Origin: a bacterium
GTDB taxonomy: Bacteria; Verrucomicrobiota; Verrucomicrobiae; JAJYAR01
NCBI GenBank assembly: GCA_021779435.1
Contig: JAJYAR010000115.1
Span: 1 to 7,611 of the forward strand
Length of the DNA stretch: 7,611 nucleotides
Direction: 5' to 3'
Shown here: piece after piece, positions 1-6,110 of the stretch
How positions within the stretch are numbered: the stretch's first letter is position 1
How the letters are laid out: every line of letters starts with the position of its first letter
Notes under the pieces: model-generated
Databases searched by the model: none
Told to the model about the DNA's origin: nothing
Seen by the model: the letters and a program-made list of their open reading frames with translations, nothing else
Made by a program: the position numbers and the translations under genes

Positions 1-1378
1 GGTCGAATTGGCTCCACAACCAATCTCCCGACCGTTCGTGATCCCACTGCGGGGTCGGCTCGAAGTAGCCGGTCCCCGGCATCAGATGCTGCTTGGCCAC
101 TTCGTCGTTGAGCGTCACGCCCAACCCAGGCTTGTCCGGAACCTTTATGAAACCTTTGTTGATGATCGGCTTCTCGATCCCTACCACGAGGTCCTGCCAC
201 CATGGCACATCGAGCGAGTGGTTCTCACAGGCCAGGAAATTCTCCGTCGCCGCCGCCACGTGTACCGAGGCCATCGCGCCAATCGGCGTTCCGGCGTAGT
301 GCATCGCCATCGGAACGCCATACTCCCAGGCGGCATCGCCGATCTTATGCGTCTCCAGAATGCCGCCGGACGTGGAGATATCCGGGTGAATTTTGCTAAC
401 CGCGTGCGCCTGGCAGAGTTTGATGAAGCCCTCTTTGAGATAAATGTCTTCGCCCGTTATCAGCGGCGTCGGACTTTCCATCGTGATGCGCTGCAGTAGC
501 TCCGTATACTGCCAGGGGATCACGTCTTCGATCCATTCAAGGTTGTACTTCTCGTACGCCTTGCCAAGCCGGATGATGGAGTTCACACCGAGATGGCCCA
601 GGTGATCCATAGAAAGCGGAATCTCGTAGCCGACCGCGCCGCGTACCGCCGCCACATACTCGCACAGCTTTTCGATGCCCTTGTCGGTGATCTCCATCGC
701 AGTGAACGGATGCGGAAGATTGCGCATCTCCCACGGGCTCATCCCCGACGGTTGCATCACGGTACCCGGAATCTTCGAGATCAGGTTGATGTTGAGATCC
801 ATCTTGAGCCACGTCAGGCCCATCTCTTCCTTGCGAGCCTTCTCCCGCGCCGCGTACACGGCCGGATCTTCGGACTCGGTGGTGTCCGCGTAGATACGGA
901 CGTTGTCGCGGAACTTGCCGCCCAGCATCTGGTAAATCGGAATTCCGTACACCTTGCCGGCGATGTCCCAGAGCGCTTCTTCGACTGACACGACACCGCC
1001 CGCCTGCCGCCCGTGGTAGCCAAACTGCTTGATTTTCTCCCAGATCTTGTTGATGTTGAGAGGATTTTCACCCACCACGCGGCTCTTCAGGAACAAGGCA
1101 TACGTGGCGCTGGCGCCGTCGCGCACCTCACCTAGCCCGTATACACCCTGATTCGTATCCAGTCGCACGATCGTGCAGGGACTCGGCCCCGGCTTCACGA
1201 TTGTGGCGATCCGCATGTCGGTGATCTTCAGCGTCGATGGACTGGAGTTCGTGTTGACGTTCCGGTGCGGCGCCTCTTGAGCTTCCAGTTCCCGCTCGAT
1301 CATCTTCGCTGTCAACAGGCCGCCCGAAGTCTTCAGGAGTGCCCGCCGGCCGAATTTTCCACTGAGTATATTTGCCAT
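1..1378 (-). CDS. Mandelate racemase/muconate lactonizing enzyme family protein (enolase superfamily), 3' end cut by window
   Basis: The frame is open from ATG at 1378 to the window edge (459 codons, no stop); the C-terminus around residues 435-459 (GYFEPTPQWDH, then a Trp-rich tail) looks nearly complete. Enolase-superfamily landmarks are visible: capping domain about residues 50-165, then the barrel with K192-x-D194, metal-ligand candidates D258, E284 (WIED) and E310 (TGED), and an Asp-His pair D333 (HPD) and H360 (AMH) as in the mandelate racemase subgroup. Known members abstract a proton alpha to a carboxylate with Mg2+, and many dehydrate sugar acids; the substrate here cannot be read. 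The usual KxK is KxD, and about 35 extra residues lie between K192 and D258. The N-terminus carries GRRALLKTSGG, a Tat-like motif with a poor hydrophobic stretch. GGAGA lies 9 nt before the ATG. It follows the RraA-like gene by 25 bp, so co-transcription is likely. Confidence 0.9.
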   Translation of the reverse strand, partial: MANILSGKFGRRALLKTSGGLLTAKMIERELEAQEAPHRNVNTNSSPSTLKITDMRIATIVKPGPSPCTIVRLDTNQGVYGLGEVRDGASATYALFLKSRVVGENPLNINKIWEKIKQFGYHGRQAGGVVSVEEALWDIAGKVYGIPIYQMLGGKFRDNVRIYADTTESEDPAVYAAREKARKEEMGLTWLKMDLNINLISKIPGTVMQPSGMSPWEMRNLPHPFTAMEITDKGIEKLCEYVAAVRGAVGYEIPLSMDHLGHLGVNSIIRLGKAYEKYNLEWIEDVIPWQYTELLQRITMESPTPLITGEDIYLKEGFIKLCQAHAVSKIHPDISTSGGILETHKIGDAAWEYGVPMAMHYAGTPIGAMASVHVAAATENFLACENHSLDVPWWQDLVVGIEKPIINKGFIKVPDKPGLGVTLNDEVAKQHLMPGTGYFEPTPQWDHERSGDWLWSQFD

Positions 1379-1403
1379 ATGAATCCGTCTCCGATTCCCT
1401 CTG

Positions 1404-2324
1404 CTATTGCCGCTTGACCGGCAAGCGCAGTTTCGAGCCCTTGCTTTCGAGGTATTTGTTGAATTCTTCGATCATTTGCCGAGACCACTGCCCGTCGACC
1501 TGCCCCGGCGCGTACTTTCCCTCACGCAGCATCTCGTGGCCCCAGTCGTCACGATAGTGGGTCAATTCCGAATCGTCAGCCACCATCCCGGCCAGTTGCG
1601 CCGGAATGAACGTAATCCCGTCCGGGTCGCTCAGAACGATGTCGCCCGGAAGTACCGTCGCCTGACCGATACGGATCGGCACGTTCATCCCCATCAGCGT
1701 CACCTCGGCGATCGCCGAGGGGTGAAAGGCCCGTGCGAACACGTGGAAGCCCTTGATCTCGGATATCCCGGTTGGGTCGCGAACTGCCCCGTTCACTACC
1801 AGGCCCGTTCCCGTTTTCGTCATGATTGACGTGCCCAGGTTATCGCCAATGATGGTGCCGCCATCCACCTTACCGAACAGGTCCACCACCATGACATCAC
1901 GCTGAACGAGCGTGTCGATCACCCAGGAATTCTGCCCGTGCCCGACGCGCCCTTCCTGCTTGCCCTCTCCGTTGATGTAAGCGTTGATGTCCGGACGGTA
2001 GGGCATGAACACCGCCGTGACCGCGCGGCCGATTAACCGCTCGCCAGGGTTGATCTCCTTCCAGTTGCCTTCAAACTGCAGCCGGTAGCCGACGTGGCGC
2101 AGCGTGCTCCAGGCTTCCTCCGCCGTCGTGTCTTTCAACCGGTCGAGAACTGAATCGGGAACCTTCGGACGCCCGTCCGGGAACCGCTCCCCCTTCCATT
2201 CACTCGTTAGAGCAATCAACTGCTCCTTGCTGAACATCCCGATTTGTGCGGCCAGCGGAACGGCGAGGGCAGCGGTCAACAAAATTCCCCTCCCAACGTG
2301 CGAGGCCCAAACTTTCAGCGTCAT
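1404..2324 (-). CDS. RraA family protein, exported HMG/CHA aldolase-like
   Basis: A 306-residue protein. Residues 1-27 are a Sec-type signal peptide (basic start, hydrophobic LLTAALAVPLAA, cleavage near 23-27), so the product should be outside the cytoplasm. The RraA fold covers about residues 50-255: GRAVTA (99-104), VMVVD (144-148), G160-D161, GLVVNGAVRD (174-183), and the closing PGDIVLSDPDG strand-turn (226-236). Asp161 and Arg182-Asp183 are 20 residues apart, which matches the D-x20-R-D metal/pyruvate signature of class II HMG/CHA aldolases. Family members cleave 4-hydroxy-4-methyl-2-oxoglutarate or related 2-keto acids to pyruvate, or decarboxylate oxaloacetate; others (E. coli RraA) bind RNase E, which export makes unlikely here. 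There are about 20 extra residues at 112-133 and a tail after 255. The frame runs upstream to 2399, but AGGAG 8 nt before ATG 2324, followed by the signal peptide, fixes this start. Confidence 0.9.
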   Translation of the reverse strand: MTLKVWASHVGRGILLTAALAVPLAAQIGMFSKEQLIALTSEWKGERFPDGRPKVPDSVLDRLKDTTAEEAWSTLRHVGYRLQFEGNWKEINPGERLIGRAVTAVFMPYRPDINAYINGEGKQEGRVGHGQNSWVIDTLVQRDVMVVDLFGKVDGGTIIGDNLGTSIMTKTGTGLVVNGAVRDPTGISEIKGFHVFARAFHPSAIAEVTLMGMNVPIRIGQATVLPGDIVLSDPDGITFIPAQLAGMVADDSELTHYRDDWGHEMLREGKYAPGQVDGQWSRQMIEEFNKYLESKGSKLRLPVKRQ

Positions 2325-2531
2325 GGCTGTGACTCCTATGTTTTGATTACGCCCCCAAGCGCGGCTCGACCGCAGACCACGAGCGACCGAGAAAAACACT
2401 TTGTTGACAACCTAATACCGGCGGAAGAAAAAAGCAAGGAGAAACATACCGACTCGCCGTCGCGTCACGGTTACGCAACGTCATTTGCCTGTATTTGGAA
2501 TAAGTTGGGAGGGTCTGCTGCCGGCGCCTGT
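2325..2531 (-). promoter_or_regulatory. 207-bp intergenic region upstream of the RraA-like gene
   Basis: This is the longest non-coding stretch, between the regulator stop and the RraA-like start. Its middle (about 2391-2450) is richer in A/T than the genes around it. Small symmetric elements occur: TTGT-TG-ACAA at 2401-2410, an imperfect 10-mer palindrome GTTACGCAAC at 2470-2479, and CGTCA twice (2463-2467, 2479-2483). I found no good minus-strand -35/-10 pair; TATTAG at 2418-2413 is the nearest -10 match, with no proper -35. No hairpin followed by a T-run was seen after the regulator stop. Its length suggests a promoter or operator for the RraA-like/enolase-superfamily pair, but that is inference. 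Confidence 0.4.
2333..2337 (-). promoter_or_regulatory. Ribosome binding site deciding the RraA-like start
   Basis: On the minus strand AGGAG lies 8 nt upstream of ATG 2324. It selects this start over the in-frame ATG at 2399, which would add 25 residues without family or signal-peptide character. Confidence 0.75.
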
Positions 2532-3836
2532 TTACTCCAGTAACGTCGGATGAGAGACGACAGCGTGCGTCTGGTAAGTCCAACTGAAGGCCAGCGTACC
2601 ATCTAAAACGCAGTGCACCACCACTTGGTAGGAAGGCGGGAAGTGTTGGACACCCTGCGCGGCGAGACGGGCCTTGAGGACACGCAAGCTCGCCGGCGAG
2701 GAGAAGAACTCCATCGCGGCCTGCGGTCCCGCTGAAGTGATGCCCGAAAACACCGCCAGCCGCGTCCCGCTACTCGACCCGGACGAAACCGGAAGCACGG
2801 TCAAGAGTCCATAGACTTCCTTCAGTTGTCCGTTCTCGTCGTAAACCGGACGGAATTCATGCTTTGGATTAGCTCCCGGCGGCGCATCGGAGACGACCTC
2901 CTGCTTCGCCGCCGGATCGAAATAGACCGAGTACGGCATGTTGGCCAGGATGCGCGCCGCGAGGTGGCTGTAGCTCGGCGATCCGATGATGAGCGCATTG
3001 CGCCCGCGAAGCGCCATCGGCCGCATCCCGTTCTCCGGCAGCACCTGCGCCCGTTGCCCCGCGCTCGCCAGCACACGCACGCCGACCGACGCCGCCAGGG
3101 CGTCCCCCAGCAGCGCATCGTTCACGGTGGATTGCAAATACACTCCGCCGCCGCGATTCGGATGAAGCGCCCGAAAGAAGGCCGCGGCCACCGGCGGCGC
3201 CGGCACGATCCCTTCCACCGGCGGGACGCTATCTTCGGGGTAATTCATCAACATCATCACCGGCGGCGAGGGGATTGTAATCATCGCGTTGCCATCCGGC
3301 GCCAGCATCGGCCCCCAGGCTTCCCGCAGAACGGGGTCGGGCAGGCTGCGCCGCGAACCGGCCATCCATCCGGCGAACGCCGCGATCAAAGTCAATGCCA
3401 CCACACCCAACGTAAGACGGACATCGAACCGCCACACCCGTTCCGGCGCCGGAGCAATCCGCTCCACCGACGCTTCTGTCCGGCTCACGAACGAGGGTGT
3501 GTATGATCCCTTGTGCAGTTCAATCCGTACCTCGGCGCCCGGGTTTTCCTTCTCGTAGTACTCCTGCAGTTTCTGCCGCAGCGCATACGCGCGGCTGCGG
3601 ACCGAAGAGTCGTCGTGCGGCGTGTAGCCCCGCGGCCGGCCAAGTGCTTCGATGCCGATTGTGTACTCGCTGATCTCCTGCGCCCGGCCGGCGATTTCCA
3701 TTTCGCAAATATAACGAAAGAAACGCTTTAGCTGATCGCTGCGCGCGAACGCCTGGCTTCGGAGCACGCCTTCGAGCGCCGCGCGCTTTTCCTCCGTGCC
3801 GATCGTGAATTCCTGCGTTGTCACCGCCCCTCCCAC
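2532..3836 (-). CDS. Membrane-anchored winged-helix regulator-like protein (Acidobacterial type)
   Basis: A 434-residue protein with three parts. Residues 20-116 resemble the winged-helix-like domain seen in acidobacterial and adenylate-cyclase-associated regulators: LKRFFRYICEMEIAGR, then ISEYTIGIEALGRP, a DDSSVRSRAYALRQKLQEYY helix (the family usually has DPIVRVEARRLR), and the closing IELHKGSYTPSF strand. Residues about 140-159 form one transmembrane helix, followed by SRR. Residues 165-434 would be extracytoplasmic and include AWGPML (173-178), ALIIGSP (281-287) and a C-terminal FSGITSAGPQAAMEF block (363-377); no known enzyme motif was recognised. The layout is that of CadC/ToxR one-component regulators, and DNA binding is inferred, not shown. 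The start is GTG 3836 with AGGA 8 nt upstream; GTG 3824 (codon 5), right after a GGGAGGGG run, is an alternative. It is same-strand with and upstream of the RraA-like gene and divergent from the thioredoxin-fold gene. Confidence 0.8.
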   Translation of the reverse strand: MGGAVTTQEFTIGTEEKRAALEGVLRSQAFARSDQLKRFFRYICEMEIAGRAQEISEYTIGIEALGRPRGYTPHDDSSVRSRAYALRQKLQEYYEKENPGAEVRIELHKGSYTPSFVSRTEASVERIAPAPERVWRFDVRLTLGVVALTLIAAFAGWMAGSRRSLPDPVLREAWGPMLAPDGNAMITIPSPPVMMLMNYPEDSVPPVEGIVPAPPVAAAFFRALHPNRGGGVYLQSTVNDALLGDALAASVGVRVLASAGQRAQVLPENGMRPMALRGRNALIIGSPSYSHLAARILANMPYSVYFDPAAKQEVVSDAPPGANPKHEFRPVYDENGQLKEVYGLLTVLPVSSGSSSGTRLAVFSGITSAGPQAAMEFFSSPASLRVLKARLAAQGVQHFPPSYQVVVHCVLDGTLAFSWTYQTHAVVSHPTLLE

Positions 3837-3904
3837 GTCCGGAATCCTATCATAGGCCCACAGTTGGCGTTCACCGGCCGGGCGCGCGCGTATGATGAGG
3901 AATC
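3837..3904. promoter_or_regulatory. Divergent promoter region, regulator / thioredoxin-fold gene
   Basis: The 68 bp between two divergent starts must hold both promoters. A perfect 5-bp inverted repeat, CCTAT-C-ATAGG, sits at 3846-3856. It contains TATGAT on the minus strand (3854-3849), a fair -10 for the regulator, about 13 nt before its GTG. On the plus strand TATGAT recurs at 3891-3896, but a start about 7 nt further on would leave almost no leader before ATG 3905. Neither has a convincing -35. A GC alternation (GCGCGCGCG) lies at 3882-3890. Confidence 0.4.
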
Positions 3905-5050
3905 ATGAAGCTTGCATCGCGAACCGCCACGCTGGCCCTCCTCGGACTGCTCGCGGCCTCCTTTGTTGCCGGAGAAACAGTTCCCACGCTCGCCATCGGC
4001 TCGCCAGCCCCCGACTTCCATCTGCCTGGTATCGACGGACAGGTGCACTCGCTCGCTGACTACAACTCAGCCAAGATCCTCGTCATCGTCTTCACGTGCG
4101 ACCACTGCCCCACCGCGCAGCTTTACGAAGGCCGCATCAAGGAACTCGCGGCGGATTGTAAGGACAAGGGCGTGGATCTCGTCGCGATCCAACCGAACGA
4201 TCCGAAAGCCGTCCGGCTCGACGAGATGGGTTACACCGACGTAGGCGATTCACTTGAGGAAATGAAGATCCGCGCCGCCTACCGGCACTTCAATTTTCCC
4301 TATTTGTACGACGGCGCCACCCAGAGCGTTGCGCGCGCCTACGGTCCGGTATCGACGCCGCACGTGTTCATCTTCGACGCCCAACGTAAGCTGCGTTACC
4401 AGGGCCGCGTCGACTCCAGCATGCGCGAGAATCTGGCTCGCATCCACGACGCCCGCGACGCCATCGACGCTCTACTCGCGGGTAAACCGGTGGCAAATCC
4501 CGTGCGTCCTACCATGGGCTGCTCCATTAAGTGGTCAACGAAAGGCGGCCAAGCCGAAGAAACGGTCCACATTAACGCTCAGCCGGTGAAACTGGACATG
4601 GCCTCCGCCGCCGACCTCACCGCATTACGCAGGAACACCTCCGGCAAAGTGGTGCTTGTCGATTTCTGGACCACCTGGTGCGGCCCCTGCGTTGAAGAGT
4701 TTCCCGAGTTCGAAAAGATGTACCGTATGTACGGCAAGCGCGCGTTCGACTTAGTCACGGTCGCCGCCCAGTTCCCCGATGAACGCAAAGGCGTCTCCGC
4801 CTTCCTTGAGCGCCAACACGCCACCAGCCGCAACTTGCTCTTCTCGGAAGACGACACCTACGCGATGATGGCGGCCTTCGACGCCAAGTGGAACGGCGGT
4901 GTCCCATACACCGTCCTCCTCGGGCCGGGCGGCGCGGTCTTATTCTCCACCCAAGGCGCTGCCGACCCGTTGGAACTCCGCCGTCTGATCCTCCGCCATC
5001 TGCCCGACGACGATTACATCGGCCAGCAAGCTTACTGGAGTTCGCGTTAG
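3905..5050 (+). CDS. Exported protein with tandem thioredoxin-fold domains (peroxiredoxin-like plus TlpA-like)
   Basis: A 381-residue protein. Residues 1-23 are a Sec signal peptide (MKLASRTA then LALLGLLAASFVAG; no lipobox Cys). Domain 1, about 27-195, is a peroxiredoxin-like redoxin: GSPAPDFHLPGIDG, TCDHCPTA with C65-x2-C68, AIQPNDP (94-100) and cis-Pro candidate P152 in STPHVFIFD. A linker with MGCSIKW (C206), typical of that subfamily, leads to domain 2, about 225-370, a TlpA/ResA-like thioredoxin with VDFWTTWCGPC (W258, C259, C262) and cis-Pro candidate P334. Expected role: extracytoplasmic thiol-disulfide exchange, for example reducing cytochrome c maturation or other envelope proteins, or peroxide handling; the partner is unknown. 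GAGGA precedes the ATG by only 3 nt; the upstream ATGs at 3892 and 3895 are out of frame. The stop TAG overlaps the convergent aldo/keto reductase stop. Confidence 0.9.
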   Translation: MKLASRTATLALLGLLAASFVAGETVPTLAIGSPAPDFHLPGIDGQVHSLADYNSAKILVIVFTCDHCPTAQLYEGRIKELAADCKDKGVDLVAIQPNDPKAVRLDEMGYTDVGDSLEEMKIRAAYRHFNFPYLYDGATQSVARAYGPVSTPHVFIFDAQRKLRYQGRVDSSMRENLARIHDARDAIDALLAGKPVANPVRPTMGCSIKWSTKGGQAEETVHINAQPVKLDMASAADLTALRRNTSGKVVLVDFWTTWCGPCVEEFPEFEKMYRMYGKRAFDLVTVAAQFPDERKGVSAFLERQHATSRNLLFSEDDTYAMMAAFDAKWNGGVPYTVLLGPGGAVLFSTQGAADPLELRRLILRHLPDDDYIGQQAYWSSR

Positions 5051-6093
5051 CGGCCGGCCGCGGGCCCGACGAGGGGAGGATTCCGGTCCGAAGCCGTCTG
5101 GCGTTGGTGCCAGTAAGGATAAACCGGCGTCACGTCGCTGGCGGCATCGAGTTTCGCGATGTACTCGGGCGCGAGTTTCCATCCGGCCGCGCCCACGTTG
5201 TCGCGCAACTGCCGCTCGTTGCGCGCGCCCATGATAACGGAGCAAACTGTGGGCCGCTGCGTCAGCCAATTCAGAGCGATCTGTGGGATCGATTTGCCCG
5301 TTTCCTTCGCTACCTCGTCGAGCGCGCCGACAACGTTGAACAGCAGGTTGTCATCGACAGGCGGTCCGTACTGCGCCGTTTTAGGCAGGCGTCCCGAGTC
5401 GGGCGCCGGTTGTCCGCGGCGAATCTTGCCGGTCAGCCGGCTCCAGCCAAGCGGACTCCAGATCAGCGCTCCCACGCCTTGATCGTGTCCTAGTGGCATC
5501 AGCTCCCATTCATACTCGCGGCCGATCAGTGAGTAGTAAACCTGGTGCGCAACGTAGCGCGACCATCCGTACCGGTCGCTGGTCATGAGGGACTTCATCA
5601 TGTGCCAGCCCGAAAAATTCGACGCGCCAATGTAGCGCACTTTCCCGGCGGCAACCAGATCATCCAACGCGCGAAGCGTCTCCTCCACAGGCGGCATCGC
5701 ATCGAAGCCGTGCATCTGGTAAAGATCGATGTAATCCGTTCGCAGCCGCCTCAGGCTCGCTTCGCAAGCGGAGATCAGGTGATACCGCGAAGTCCCGCCC
5801 TCGTTTGGGTGCTCGCCCATGCGGAAAAAGGCCTTCGTGGCAATTAGAAGTTGGTGCCGCCGCCCCTGAACCGCTTCGCCGAGGATCTCCTCCGAGCGTC
5901 CCGCCGAATAAGCGTTCGCCGTATCGAATAGGTTGACGCCGGCTTCGAGACAGATGCCCACTAACCGCCGGGCTTCCTCCACCTCGGTGGCGCCCCAAGC
6001 CTGGAATAGCTCGCCGCGCCCGCCAAAGGTGCCGGTGCCGTAGGAGAGAACCGGGACTTGCAGCCCGGACTTGCCAAGTTGACGCAGTTCCAT
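5047..6093 (-). CDS. Aldo/keto reductase
   Basis: A 348-residue protein, usual family length plus a short Pro/Arg-rich tail. The start MELRQLGKSGLQVPVLSYGTGTFGG is the classic family N-terminus, so ATG 6093 is chosen although the frame is open to 6387 inside the upstream gene. The catalytic tetrad is complete: D57 (LFDTAN), Y62 (AYS), K87 (ATKAF) and H128 (LYQMHGF). Also visible are VRYIGASNFSGW (152-163), the SPLGWSRLTGK loop (213-223) and the C-terminal cofactor region IMGARNERQLRDNV (287-300), which binds the NADP phosphate in relatives. It should reduce a carbonyl, or oxidise an alcohol, in the cytoplasm; no signal peptide is present. It lies 17 bp downstream of the Gfo/Idh/MocA gene and is probably co-transcribed with it, which suggests a carbohydrate-type substrate. 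The ribosome site is weak (GGAAA, 5 nt before ATG). Confidence 0.92.
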   Translation of the reverse strand: MELRQLGKSGLQVPVLSYGTGTFGGRGELFQAWGATEVEEARRLVGICLEAGVNLFDTANAYSAGRSEEILGEAVQGRRHQLLIATKAFFRMGEHPNEGGTSRYHLISACEASLRRLRTDYIDLYQMHGFDAMPPVEETLRALDDLVAAGKVRYIGASNFSGWHMMKSLMTSDRYGWSRYVAHQVYYSLIGREYEWELMPLGHDQGVGALIWSPLGWSRLTGKIRRGQPAPDSGRLPKTAQYGPPVDDNLLFNVVGALDEVAKETGKSIPQIALNWLTQRPTVCSVIMGARNERQLRDNVGAAGWKLAPEYIAKLDAASDVTPVYPYWHQRQTASDRNPPLVGPAAGR

Positions 6094-6110
6094 AGAAGTT
6101 TCCGGCCCAC

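Noticed and set aside
8..499. Plus-strand open frame of 163 codons
   Set aside because: It is in codon register with, and antisense to, the enolase-superfamily gene. Its Arg/His-rich composition is typical of a shadow frame in GC-rich DNA; no family features.
593..988. Plus-strand open frame of 131 codons
   Set aside because: Antisense shadow of the same enolase-superfamily gene, in the same register; no ribosome site or recognisable motif.
2404..2409. Plus-strand TTGACA as a -35 box
   Set aside because: No -10-like hexamer follows at 16-18 bp and no plus-strand gene starts downstream.
2244..2543. Plus-strand 99-codon frame across the 207-bp gap
   Set aside because: It starts inside the RraA-like gene antisense, has no ribosome site and no recognisable composition or motif.
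2826..3506. Plus-strand open frame of 226 codons
   Set aside because: Antisense to the regulator; the product is dominated by Arg/His runs, with no domain features, while the opposite strand has clear domain structure and a TM helix.
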